Origin: Liolophura sinensis
Taxonomy: Eukaryota; Mollusca; Polyplacophora; Chitonida; Chitonidae
Direction: 5' to 3'
Length of the DNA: 64,000 nucleotides
Assembly (NCBI RefSeq): GCF_032854445.1
Contig: NC_088300.1
Location: forward strand, 44,573,682-44,637,681
The position numbers and the translations under genes are program-made. Below are positions 51,994-62,730 of this stretch, piece by piece (the first letter of the stretch is position 1; each line of letters starts with the position of its first letter). The notes under the pieces are model-generated. The model searched no databases. It was not told the DNA's origin and saw only the letters and a list, made by a program, of their open reading frames with translations.

Positions 51994-54583
51994 AGTAGTG
52001 AGGGATAGTTTTTGTCCGTGCCATTGGTTTCAGTTTATACTTAGGCAAGCCTGTGGCATGAAACAGGCAACGGGATCAGAATAATTGATGAAATCCTATG
52101 TGTTAATAAGAAAATAATAAATGTTAACCTTAAATCACGGCGTGTTAAATAACTTTGTTAGCTCAGACAGACCCTGTATCGTCAAATCTATACTCGTCCA
52201 CAGTGACATGCGCCGAGTTTGTACAGGACCGAAGCTAAACAAACGTCCTGTCGTTCAGCTCTATATCACAGTAATACACATAAAGCCCTATGAGCTAATT
52301 ATAATCAGCCGTCTGAAAGGTGGGTACCATCTGTGCAGGGCTGCCACCATCAAGCCATTGTGTATAAATGCGTAGACTACCCAATAAAAGGGATACGTGT
52401 GTAATTGTGCACATCTTGATATCTTTCAATAGCTGACCATGACTTCTGTGTCTTTTCACCCCCATAAAGGTTATGCAGGTCTCTGACTTCGCAATCCCGC
52501 GCGGAAATAGACACTTACTAGTTGGCAGTATTTAGACTTGCGGGTGACTCCAGTCGCCACCCGTCAGTGAACCAGTTCGCTTTGTACGTAGCGAGTATTT
52601 GCGCCAGGACAGATGGTCTCTGGTTATACCTACTCAAGAGGCTTGAGCTGTGTATACCACTGAGGAGGTCTACCTCTGGGCTGTGGTCAGTGTTTACTAG
52701 GGCGGTTGTCAGTTCGGCCCAGTGTTTGGTTGTGTGGGCGTGGCACCGGAGTGACATGCAGGTAAGCTTCTTCACATTGTATACGTTCCAGCTATATGAT
52801 AGTCCCCTACGACCTGGTCAGACGGCAGACTTTCAAGAGGTATCAGTTTGGTCTGTGATACACACAGTAACTAACTGTATATGTATATAGTTTTAATAGC
52901 TATAATGCATAGTTGAGCAATATATCCTGGTGTTTTTATACAGTGAACAGACTTGATTTAATTGATCCACAATTCCTTTTGACGATCTCAATATTTCCAT
53001 GTTAATTCAGTTATCATAAGTTATTCACTCGTCTACAACTGGTGATTATTTGAAGTACCAATTAACGGCTGAATTAACAGAGTATGCATTTGCTTCTAAA
53101 GCAAGACAGCAAGCGAAGGCCTTGCGGGCTAATTACGCCAGTAAATATAAATATTAGCTTTCTCTCTGACTTTGATTTAAATAAAGTACGGGTTCGATGT
53201 TTACAAAACTTGTGGCACTGAAAACGTGACAGTGCCAGTTCGAGCAAAGAGAAGGAGGAACATGGAGTATCAAAGTTTTCATAAAGTCACCTTTGGTTTA
53301 GCTGTGTGCAGATATGTATATTGGTATCTGACATACGTACATACATACATACTGTTGGTACAGTACTCTGCATATTACAACCATCCCTAGGGAGGCATTT
53401 ACCGTGAATCGTGATATGACCTAAACGATGCTGAAAGCGACATTAAATCCCAAGTAAAGCAAACAAATAGACGTTTCACGTGGGCTGAAAGCATGGAGAG
53501 CTGTTAATGACGAGATCATTAGGTACACCTAATTAAGCGTGACACTTTGACGGACCGTCCTGTCAGTCACAGCCAAGTCCATGGTGCATACAACAAGGTG
53601 AATATAGGTACGCTTACGCACGTAACATAAATGTATAGCACTACACAAACCTTGTGAATATAAGGTGTGCCGTTTTACCTTTACATTATTCGTTGTTCCT
53701 TCTGTGTCTTTTGTATTTTTTTACTGAATATCAGATTCCAGGATGTCTTAATAGTTCACCGTAAAATGGTTTCACCTTTCTTGATAAAAGCCTGAGTGAC
53801 GGTTTAATCCCCGGACGTTTTGTTAGACATTCTGATCGGGTTATATTTACACCGAGTCCCATGTTAATAGAACTCCACGCCTGCTCAAGTCAGGTGCTGT
53901 GTTTATATAGTGAATAAATATAGTTTATCATACACACTAAATTCAAAAGACTCACGAATTTGTCTTTGACGGTCAAAATACACAAATGTCTGTGTGATCT
54001 ATTGTGTGTGATAGCAGCCAACGTGACACATGGGGGTGGTTTTCGCCGTATAATTTGGTGTCCGCAGTGGCAATACGTGTTCATCCGTGTGCTTGCGTGT
54101 GCATACTACTGGCCGATTTCTGTATCTATGTTGTTTAGCTTGTTCTACTTCCGTGCCGTCACTTGTACTTGTTATAATGTTATATAAGGACTAGCACCAA
54201 ATTTAGCCCACTCAAGAGAATCATTGGCTAGCTGACATGTGGTTGTTTAGCCAGCTGTGCCGGTTTTCCAGTTGGTACCCCTTGCCGTTCCGATATGTGT
54301 AGGGTTCGCTCCACCGACATGTACATGCCAGAGAACAAGACAGTACTTTCGCTAGGGAAACAAGGATGAAGTCAAGAGGTGGTTAGCTATAGCCTTGCAG
54401 ATATCAAACCACTGGGCATAAATTTGGATGTAACTTTGGTGGATTTTGTGCAGACAGGAAGCAGCAACCGAACCCTGGTAAGTTACAGAAGTCCTGTTGT
54501 TGAGAGTTCTGTCAGTGGTAGCTTCCGTCAATGGTACATTTGCAATAGCGTAAGCGCAACGAGATACTACTAGCTAGATGGTG

Positions 54584-54587
<4 letters not shown>
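51994..54587. other. Non-genic DNA; possible SINE tail near 53400-53469
   Basis: No gene supported. GCTGAAAGCGACATTAAATC followed by AAGTAAAGCAAACAAAT looks like the 3' end of a SINE, but only one copy is present here. A 122-codon + frame at 52522-52890 has no recognisable domain. Confidence 0.45.

Positions 54588-54648
<61 letters not shown>
54588..54648. repeat. (TA)n microsatellite
   Basis: About 30 TA units, uninterrupted. The open frame across it yields only alternating Tyr-Ile. Confidence 0.97.
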
Positions 54649-54650
<2 letters not shown>

Positions 54651-57600
54651 GCGTGTCTGTTGGTTGGGCGATTAAGCAGAAACCAGTATCCTGTCCAATA
54701 TCCCTCTCTCGATCACAGGGCACCTTTATATTACCCGCATGTGTTCACGCATTTTTTCTCGCTGTTGACACATTGAAGCAGAGTGTCACTAAGTGTAGAC
54801 TCTTTAATACGCAGCACACACATATGTATATAAGCGCGGTGTATTTAAGACGTACAGCATGGCCTGAGGCTGTTGATCAGAATACAATTAGCGTTACTTT
54901 GAGTACATGTGACAGGGAAAGCCAGATTGCTCTGATAGGTATTTGATTATTCTTCTTACATTCTAACGGTATTCGGTTAAGCAGCGACCATCCAGGGATC
55001 AATGCTCAACTGGCGTTTATGGGCTGGCCAGGCCGTTGTAGGCGAGCAGTTACCAGATAAACACTGATACCACAAGCTGCTGCACGTGGTTACGAGCAAA
55101 GAATGATGGCTTTGTCTTCTCCCTTTTAAATCCTCTATTGACTCCTCTAATAGACTACGGCGCTAATCCACAAGTACTGGTTCTCTGGCCACGGGAGGGC
55201 ACCTCCAACAGACAGTGACAACTGACGCTCAAAGTCACATGTTTGAAGAACGCAGATGAAAAATAGCCACCGAGTGCGCGTCAGTTAGCTAACTGTGTGC
55301 AGAGTGATCATAGCGAATAAGGTTGACTCAACCGCACCTGTCCAGCTCTTCTTCAATCAGGTAATGTGCATTCACCCAAATGAACTATTAGCCAGTTTGC
55401 TTAAGTTTAAGCTCACGTTTTGACTTCATTACTTACCTGTCCTAGATGAAGATATATGGGAGATGTATGTGTGCCAGCTGAGATGACTGGGGAGAATTGA
55501 CAGGTTTTGATGTGATGAGGAATTTTCAGTGCTCGCTATATTTCACATATGTGTAAATTTATTTGGTACTGGTAATGATAGTTACCAAAGTTGTGATTTG
55601 CTTTGTGCATACATAACTCAAGCTTCTAAGACTCCAGAAGAATTCTCACAGATCACTTTTCTGTAGTAGCGCCATAGGCTTGTTCGTATTTTATCCCCCA
55701 ACTCCACTCCCATATACCCACAAGGTACATGTATCATTCTATTAGCTATAAAATCTTGTTATTCTGTGTGACGAGTGTACTTTCGCGCTAAACCTATACA
55801 AATGCTTACCGTCACGCAAAGCTAGCCAAGGAATGGTGGAATAATGGCTAATAAATATATATGAAGTAAGAAGTTAGGGGAAGTTCTCAGTATGAGAAGT
55901 TGTCCAAATTGTTTTTAATGATTTCGGAAAGAACAAGTGAATAATGAATAAAAAGGTGCGTTAGCTGAATCAGTATCCAGAATGTATATCACGATATTTC
56001 CAAAGACACGCAAATAGCTACCGTTCATATATCCATGGTGGTCCTAGGTACCCATAAGCAGGATTGTTGCTAGTGCATCATATTGTATCGTAAGCTATTA
56101 CCTTGTATAAAAGCCACTCTGACCAGTATCTAAATTTCTAGAATAAAAGCTCTAATTTAGCACACAAAAAAGCACGGACTTTTTATTTCTAACAGTGACA
56201 GATTTAAAACAATTTTGGTGTCGATTGATGTAGGTATGAATATTAGTAGAACTTAAAATGGCACCCCAGTCACTTGTATATAGCAGAAAATGTTTCCTCA
56301 TTTGAATCCGCGTGTGTGTGTGTTGTAACTGCCTTGTATCCGACTGCTAATTAAGAGATATCTTACGCTGACCAAAATTGGACGCAGTATGCTGTGTAGC
56401 GTCAGTCCGGCATCCTTCTGCCGTTATTCTGATTTGGATCTTGGGAGAGCCCCTTCTGTGTATCCCAGATGATACTGACCAGTCACGTTGTGTTGACAGG
56501 GGGTTGAGGGAGAGGGGTGGGGATATGTGGGGTGCTCTGTCTTACCACCCATACCTGTCAGATGATATTGATCAAAGTTGTCCCCACCCTCACATCAAAT
56601 CTTAGAGCGGAGCCGAGTTACAGCCTGCCACACGTGGTCCCCGTAACTGTTCGTGTTAGTTCCGTTCAGACGAGCAACAGCGAAACACCTGTCGATGTTT
56701 TACCTTGGCTTCGGCTTACACCCTATTTCTAGAATTCTACCAACCCGTAATCTCAACCGTGGGCTTAGCACGCATCGAGCAAGCTAAGAGAAATACTGCT
56801 GACAAAAATTAGTCGACAGTCATTAGAAACGAGCTAGATTAGTCGATCTGTTATTGGTTAGATGAGGGAAGGGCTCGAGTTAATTCTCTTAGCCAGCCAC
56901 CCTGTGACGGAGGAATGCGGGAAGAGACTCGGGCCAGTTGTCAGGGCCGTAGGAGTCTGGGAGAAGTTATGTCCTGTAAAACAGAAATAATTCATACCTG
57001 GTGCTAAGGGTTTGCCGGCTAATCGATGTACTGGAGCACACGTGGAATACGTACAAACATATTACCATATGTCGGTGACAGAAGTTAACGTTTTGTCCTG
57101 GTGTTCAAACAGCATCCTGCTTGTCCTCATCGATCCACGGAACTTTGTTGACTTGGTATCGGCTTTATGAGGGTCAGTCACTCGCACACAGACTGAACTG
57201 AGACGTAACTTACAGTTACTGATTGATGAATATCAGAGAGAAGCGCCGTCTTAATGGGCTTCACTTCTTGATAATCGTCAATAGATAACGGTGAAATTGG
57301 CGGTGTAACTATTTACAACGTAATGTAGAAAATGTTGGATTTATTTTATGATTCTTAATTCCGTTGCAAGCCTCGAACTATATCTGTACTTCCATCAGTT
57401 GAGGGTTGAAGTTATTAAGTGGTCACCTTTACAAACCACCCACGGTGATTACGATTCCACCCACGACTTCATACATGTAGATAACACAAGGTCAAATAAG
57501 ATTATACTTCATGTCGTCTTCCTTGCTTCAACTAGTTAGTTTATACACATGGTCATGTATTCTACTAGAACAATAATTATCTCTCTCCACTTGCAGGTTA

Positions 57601-58673
57601 ATGTCTGGCGGATTTATTCCTCTGCCTATGCACTGATTTATTTAGACATCTTCTGAGTAAGCGACTGACTGATTGATTAAAGGGCCCGTATATTATTTGT
57701 TGAATCAAGGCATTAGCGGACCAACTTACGAAAGAAACTGCCAGCTGGTGTGCAGCCATCAATTGATTTCTTCAGTGTGCGAGACTTAATGCATATGCAC
57801 ACATCTTTCTTAATGTCTGTATTAACTGGGTAAATAACAGATGTGGAAGCAGGAGACTGCTTTATTACGGACACTGTCGTGTTATAATTCCTTCCTCTCC
57901 CAGTTTAATCGCCCTCTAGTCTCCTATCAGAGTAGCCCTGGATTAATTTAACCCTGGTTATGTACGCCATCATACAGCATGGATAAGCACAATAATGGGG
58001 ATGGAGGGAATTTGATTACCTCTGTATGATCATCTGCATGCCTAATGGGCTTCTGTCTTATGATGTTTGCAGGTACACAGACAGACCGACATGTGGTGTC
58101 CAGGTAGGAGTAGTGACTTCAGTTAAACAGCGGTTAAATGAGTTGGAGTGGAAGTTCGGACGAGTTATCAGTAGACAGCGGGTGTGTAAAGGGGAAAGAT
58201 AAGACGATGTGCTCACGGTTAAACCTGATCGCGGTCACATGCTGAAGTGAGATTCCCAGCCGCCTTAGGTATTCGAAGATCTACGGGAGCAACGTTTTGC
58301 ATTTCAATACACTCGACGCTGTATATTCATTTCCTGGGCGAACCGTGTGAAGATCTGATTCAGAGACGAGCTTGCCAGTTGGATAGCGCTCATATCAAAC
58401 CATGATCGAACAGACGCCGGAGCGGTTCGCTGAAGTCTTTGGGAAGCCACAAAGAACAGGGCCTAACTTCTGATGGAACCGTCACTTGCGGCGGAGTCCG
58501 GCACTAAGTTATAGCGTTCGCCAGGATTTAATCAAAGAGCCGAGAACGGAATACTTACGAGCCACTAAAATGGATTTCACTGTCTTGCCAATGGATTAGG
58601 CGTGATTAATGCTTCAACAGACTTGGAATGATGGCGTTTAACAAACTTTGGGTGGAAAGATACAGCTTCGTTA
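54649..58673. other. Non-genic DNA upstream of the dopamine receptor
   Basis: I see no coding exon. Promoter, leader exons and enhancers of the receptor are expected somewhere here, but no TATA or initiator arrangement or convincing splice pair could be fixed by eye. Confidence 0.45.
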
Positions 58674-58907
58674 GTGAACAATGCATGTGTTTGCCTGCGA
58701 CTTCTCCGAACACGCTTTCTCACTTATCTGGATGTGGTTTTCTTTAACTGCTGTTATTCTTTGTTGTTTGTATGGAATATGTTAGTGACGTTAAGTTTGT
58801 GTTTGCGGATCAGCCTCGCTGTGATACAATCTCTGTTTGCCCTTGGCATTTCCAGCCGGCTGGCACAATCTTCAGTTTTTACCTTAAGGCAAATGGCACA
58901 GCGGTGA
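58674..58907 (+). other. Open frame of 77 codons in the presumed receptor leader
   Basis: The frame ends 16 nt before the receptor ATG and is not in frame with it. The predicted peptide is rich in Leu, Phe, Val and Cys with hydrophobic runs, but I recognise no family and see no motif. It is best read as a possible uORF within the 5' leader, or a chance frame. Nothing here shows it is translated. Confidence 0.25.
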
Positions 58908-58916
58908 TTACACTGA

Positions 58917-59018
58917 ATGGAGAATGAAGGGAAATTGGACCAACTTCAGCGATTTATTCTTTTCCAGTGGTCTGGAAGAAAATTCGACAGAGCGAACACA
59001 GTCTTATACTTTGGCTGA
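58917..59018 (+). promoter_or_regulatory. Overlapping upstream ORF across the receptor start codon (34 codons incl. stop)
   Basis: An ATG lies 7 nt before the receptor ATG, in a different frame, and reads to TGA at 59016-59018. Its context is weaker (T at -3, G at +4) than the main ATG (A at -3). If the transcript includes this ATG, scanning ribosomes must leak past it to make receptor, which would lower output. The sequence shows the frames; the regulatory role is inference. The peptide resembles no known protein. Confidence 0.5.
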
Positions 59019-60084
59019 AAGTGCCTTAATCGGCCTCTTCCTCGCAATAATAATATTTACTGCTATAGTGGGAAATGTACTAGTGTGCGCAGCCGTGTTT
59101 ACCGACCGGCATCTGAAGCGAACCAGTAACTATTACATTGTTTCCCTTGGTGTCGCTGATTTACTGGTTGCGTTGATGGTGATGACTTTCGCTGTGGTCA
59201 ATGACATATCGGGTCGCTGGCACTTTGGTCAGACCTTTTGTTCCATTTGGATATCCTCGGATGTTATGTGCTCAACAGCGTCCATATTAAACCTGTGTGT
59301 GATTAGCCTAGATCGGTATATACATATTCGCGACCCGCTACGCTACGACAGGTGGATGACCACTCGGAAAGCGGTGCTTATTATTCTAGCCGTCTGGTGC
59401 TGTTCTGCTCTTATCTCTTTCTTGCCGATTCATTTAAAGTGGCATAATCCAAATGCTGACATGGACCCCATAGACCGGGATGCCTCGATCTGTGTTTTAA
59501 ACCTCAGTCCGGTCTACGCCGTTGTCTCTTCCACCATTAGCTTTATTATCCCGTGCATCGTAATGCTGTCTATATACTTCCGTCTCTATCGTTACGCCCA
59601 GAAGCACGTGCGCAGTATACGGAAGCAAACATTCACGCCCGAGCGGGTGTATGGTACGACAGTGGGTGGCAAGCAGAGCGGTTATAAGGTGTCCGATCAC
59701 AAGGCGGCCGTCACATTAGGTGTCATCATGGGTGTGTTTCTCTTCTGTTGGTTCCCATTTTTCTGTATTAATATCATCGCTGCATTTTGCTCAACGTGTG
59801 TGCCCCCGTTACTGTTCATCGCTTTCACATGGCTGGGGTACGTCAATTCTGCTCTTAATCCTATCATATACAGTATATTTAACCAGGAATTTCGCCACGC
59901 TTTTAGAAAGCTGCTTTTCCCAAGAGCGTGTGTAGAGTATTGCTCACAGCGTAAAATAAACAAACAGAAGACAAATTCTAATGCAAATAAAAGTCTTCTC
60001 GTGACTACGTTTGAAAAAAACGGATTATCAAACAACTGCCAGCAAAACAAGGATATGGTAACGGAGAAGATTACGGCATTATGA
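58924..60084 (+). CDS. Dopamine D1-like receptor (Dop1R1 type), class A GPCR, single coding exon, 386 aa
   Basis: Plasma-membrane receptor expected to bind dopamine and raise cAMP through Gs. The N-terminus has three N-glycosylation sequons (N4, N7, N20) and no obvious signal peptide. Seven hydrophobic segments start near residues 33, 69, 104, 148, 196, 260 and 295. Visible class A residues: N51 (1.50), D79 (2.50), C106 and C190 (disulphide), D113 (3.32, amine-binding), DRY 130-132, W158 (4.50), S202, S203 and S206 (5.42, 5.43, 5.46, catechol contacts), P210, CWFPFF 275-280, NPIIY 312-316. The second loop (IHIRDPLRY, 133-141) and the VSDHKAAVTLGVIMGVFL stretch before TM6 closely match insect Dop1R1 as I remember it. 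The third loop is short, as in Gs-coupled D1 receptors. C336 and C340 could be palmitoylated. The C-terminus ITAL fits a class I PDZ ligand. The start is the first in-frame ATG after a stop at 58885-58887, with A at -3. No frame damage. A beta-octopamine receptor is the main alternative, but its second loop differs. Confidence 0.95.
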   Translation: MKGNWTNFSDLFFSSGLEENSTERTQSYTLAESALIGLFLAIIIFTAIVGNVLVCAAVFTDRHLKRTSNYYIVSLGVADLLVALMVMTFAVVNDISGRWHFGQTFCSIWISSDVMCSTASILNLCVISLDRYIHIRDPLRYDRWMTTRKAVLIILAVWCCSALISFLPIHLKWHNPNADMDPIDRDASICVLNLSPVYAVVSSTISFIIPCIVMLSIYFRLYRYAQKHVRSIRKQTFTPERVYGTTVGGKQSGYKVSDHKAAVTLGVIMGVFLFCWFPFFCINIIAAFCSTCVPPLLFIAFTWLGYVNSALNPIIYSIFNQEFRHAFRKLLFPRACVEYCSQRKINKQKTNSNANKSLLVTTFEKNGLSNNCQQNKDMVTEKITAL

Positions 60085-60265
60085 CAAAGGCCTGATAGAG
60101 TGGTACAAGATGTATTTTGACACTGGGACGAGAGAAGCGTATTAACTCGGTTCTGATTATCTGTTTGTTTGATATGTAAGATAGGTAGGCATGCATAGAT
60201 TTTCCCAATGTTTGGTGGTTATGCAAGTTTATATATACACATATATATATATATTTAAACAGTGT

Positions 60266-60271
60266 AATAAA
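60266..60271 (+). terminator. Polyadenylation signal AATAAA for the dopamine receptor
   Basis: Canonical AATAAA 182 nt after the receptor stop codon, just after a short TA repeat (60238-60254). It is the nearest canonical signal I found downstream and fits a short 3' UTR. Other sites further on could also be used. Confidence 0.6.
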
Positions 60272-61319
60272 AATGCATTGCTATGTTTTTTTGATACAAA
60301 TATTGTTCACTTCATGCTCGGCGAATTGTTTGCTCGTCTAAAACATGTATATTGGGGAATAATTATAAGTATTTCGTATAGTAATTACTTTGATGCCCCG
60401 CATCCTATGGTAGGGGCTGTATATACTGGTACCTCAGGTGAAGGCCGGCGCGACAGCCGTTACCTTCATGATTAACCTATTCCTCCTCTCTAACCACGTT
60501 GACAGATAATCCCGTCACTGGGATACCCTGGCCAGTGTTATTGAACTCAGGGTCAGCAAGACTTTCTGCTCAACTGCTCCCCTAATCCGCCAAAATGGGA
60601 AATTATATGTTATTCAGTGGTAACAGGTTGGCCCCAATTACATGCCGTGTACACTCCATTATTACACCCCATTACTTAGAGATCTCTAAGTCGTTGAATC
60701 TATCTCATTTGTTGAGGCTTTGGACCCGCTCTTATCCTCGGAATTTAATTCCTTTGAGAGTAATTAGGATAAATCAAGGCCGCTTTCAATCGCCCCTCCG
60801 ACGGAAGCCGTCCGGCCATCGGGGGAGGGACAGTATTCACCAGATTGGGCCGAGAATTTATCTAGGGCCCTTCATTCTGATTATACAAGAGAAATTCCTC
60901 TAAACACGCCATCTTTGACATGGGCCAGGTTGGAGTCTAAACAGAGGAAGTAAACGATTTCACGAAGTTATGTATAACATTTCGCGTCGTTAAAAATTTA
61001 TCTGCTTTACAACCGCAACAGAAGTCACGTTATTTCCTTATATGGGTAACTCCATTTAAGTCTCCCTTTCATACCGGTAGACTCGAGAACGTCCTGCATG
61101 CTAATTAGTGTGGTTGTGTAACATGTAAACCAGTATATAGAAAAGAGACGCTATATAAGACCGTTATTATTGCTCTATGTATTGCCCAATTATTTGTTAA
61201 GACACAAGGCATTTATGACCGCAGACGCACTGCGGATTCACTCACATTAAGAGACTTTGTCTTGTGTCTTACAGCTACTGTACTTTAAGTGCAGGTATCA
61301 GATAAGAGATGCAAACCCT
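60272..61319. other. Non-genic block downstream of the receptor, with an 18-bp palindrome
   Basis: A GC-balanced stretch (about 60470-60920) stands out from its AT-rich surroundings. It contains the perfect palindrome ACTTAGAGATCTCTAAGT (60674-60691) and several TAATTA/GGATAA-like sites. It encodes nothing recognisable. It could be conserved control DNA, which only a cross-species alignment would show. Confidence 0.4.
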
Positions 61320-62060
61320 ATGGAATCTGTACGTGCAGTAGAGAAAAGACCGTCATTATGTATGGGGAAAAGAGATGGTTGCTCCGTAGGACGGTAGTTG
61401 AGTTACTCTTTTTATAATCCGTGCATACATATCCAAAGAGTCGACGGCTTCGTTTCTGAGTTTATACATGTTGAACATATACAAGAAAAGAGACGGTTGC
61501 TCCATTACTCTTTGTACAAGCGTTGCATATATATAGCGAAAAAGACGATAGCTCCGTTACTTTGTCTACATTTTGCACATATATGGAGAATGAGACGCCA
61601 ACTTCCTTCACCATCTACGTGTCGAATGTATACTAATGGGGTTAAAAAGCGGCACAATACAAGGTACGTGTTGCACGCGTGCAGCAAAAGATTTATTTAT
61701 TTGATGGATGTTTTACGCAGTACTCAAGATTATCCCACTTATACGAAGGCGGGAAACCCAGGCTCATTCGCAGGCTGCTGCAGTCCTTCTTACGTTCGCT
61801 GGGGGGGAAGATAAAATATAACTTAGTTACTGTGAGTATGTGCATGGGAAAAGTGGATATTGTAGCTTTAGGCGTTGCACGTTCACCACAGGGAAAGAAA
61901 TAGTAGCTTCGTCAATATTCCAGTGATCGCTCTATAATTATACCCATATACTTGTATGTTGCAGTTGCATCGAGTGACTTTGTACGTTCATCATTGTGGC
62001 TTTACGTGTACGTTCATCCTGCCTGGAGAAAACGATACTTGCTCCCTCGCTGCGACTGCA
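61320..62060. repeat. Degenerate ~46-67-bp tandem array, interrupted by a SINE A
   Basis: Recurring GCATATATATGG-like, GAAAAGAGACGGTTGCTCC-like and TTACTTTGTCTACA-like blocks begin near 61367, 61434, 61488, 61539 and 61585, with weaker ones after the SINE (about 61840 and 62025). Units are diverged and unequal in length. Confidence 0.65.
61690..61805 (-). mobile_element. SINE family A fragment
   Basis: On +: GATTTATTTATTTGATGGAT, GTTTTACGCAGTACTCAAGA, CCCACTTATACGAAGGCGGG, AAACCCAGGCTCATTCGCAG, GCTGCTGCAGTCC, TTACGTTCGCTGGGGGGGAA. It has an internal deletion in the GGCCAGCATTATGG part and no head. It lies inside a degenerate tandem array. Confidence 0.8.
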
Positions 62061-62189
62061 AGTATTCATCGTACGTGGCAAATGATTTGCTTTACTATGA
62101 CTTTAGGTGTATGTGTTTTCTCCGTGTTGAGTAGAATCGTCCACTGTGTAGTCATTCCTGTAAATGTACTATTTTTATAAACAGTAGAG

Positions 62190-62730
62190 TTATATGGCCT
62201 ATTGTGACAGTATGTCTGGTAGATTACATCAAACGGGCTCCTGTGGCTGTACATGTACGTGTACTATGATCTATCATACGGGTTGCTCCGGCTGTACGTG
62301 TAGTGTGCAATATAATACGGGCCCTATGATTGTACGCCTAACGGTAACTGTGGCTGTAAGTATACGTGTACGAGGATCTATCATACGGGTTGCTGCCTCT
62401 GTGTATGTAGTGTGCTATATCATACGTGTCCTGTGGTTGTACGTCTAACGGTTTATTGCATACAGGCAACAGTGGCTTTAAGTGTACGTGTATTAGGATC
62501 CATCATGCGGGCTGCAGCGACTATACGTGTGGTATGGTTTGTTTCATACAGGCAGCTGTGGTCGTAAGCGTGCTAGGATATGTCATGCTGGTATACACCG
62601 GATGTATATGTGTAGTAAGTTATTGCATACAGGCTGTACGTGTACTATGTTATATCACGCCGACTTCTGTGGCCACACACGGTAACAAGGTTATATCATA
62701 TTTACTGCCGTGGTTGTACGTGTAGTGAAC
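62190..62730. repeat. Degenerate ~40-45-bp tandem array with larger 107-122-bp periodicity
   Basis: Blocks GTGGCTGTACGTGTACTA and GATCTATCATACGGGTTGCT recur. The latter and its variants sit near 62269, 62376 and 62498, spacings of about 107 and 122 bp, with half-repeats between. Two open frames here encode Cys/Thr/Val-rich peptides only because the repeat lacks stops in those frames. Confidence 0.75.

Noticed and set aside
54578-54946. 122-codon + open frame
   Set aside because: Starts inside a TA microsatellite; the remainder has no domain signature.
59497-60050. Antisense open frames of 67 and 117 codons within the receptor
   Set aside because: They are shadows of the strongly coding + strand.
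60735-60830. Segment that at first glance recalls rRNA wording (GGAATTTAATTCCTTTGAGA)
   Set aside because: The neighbouring sequence does not follow any rRNA region, and the similarity is too short.
62194-62725. Two Cys/Thr-rich open frames that might suggest a small secreted peptide
   Set aside because: The Cys pattern follows the DNA repeat, there is no signal peptide, and the two frames are different readings of the same array.
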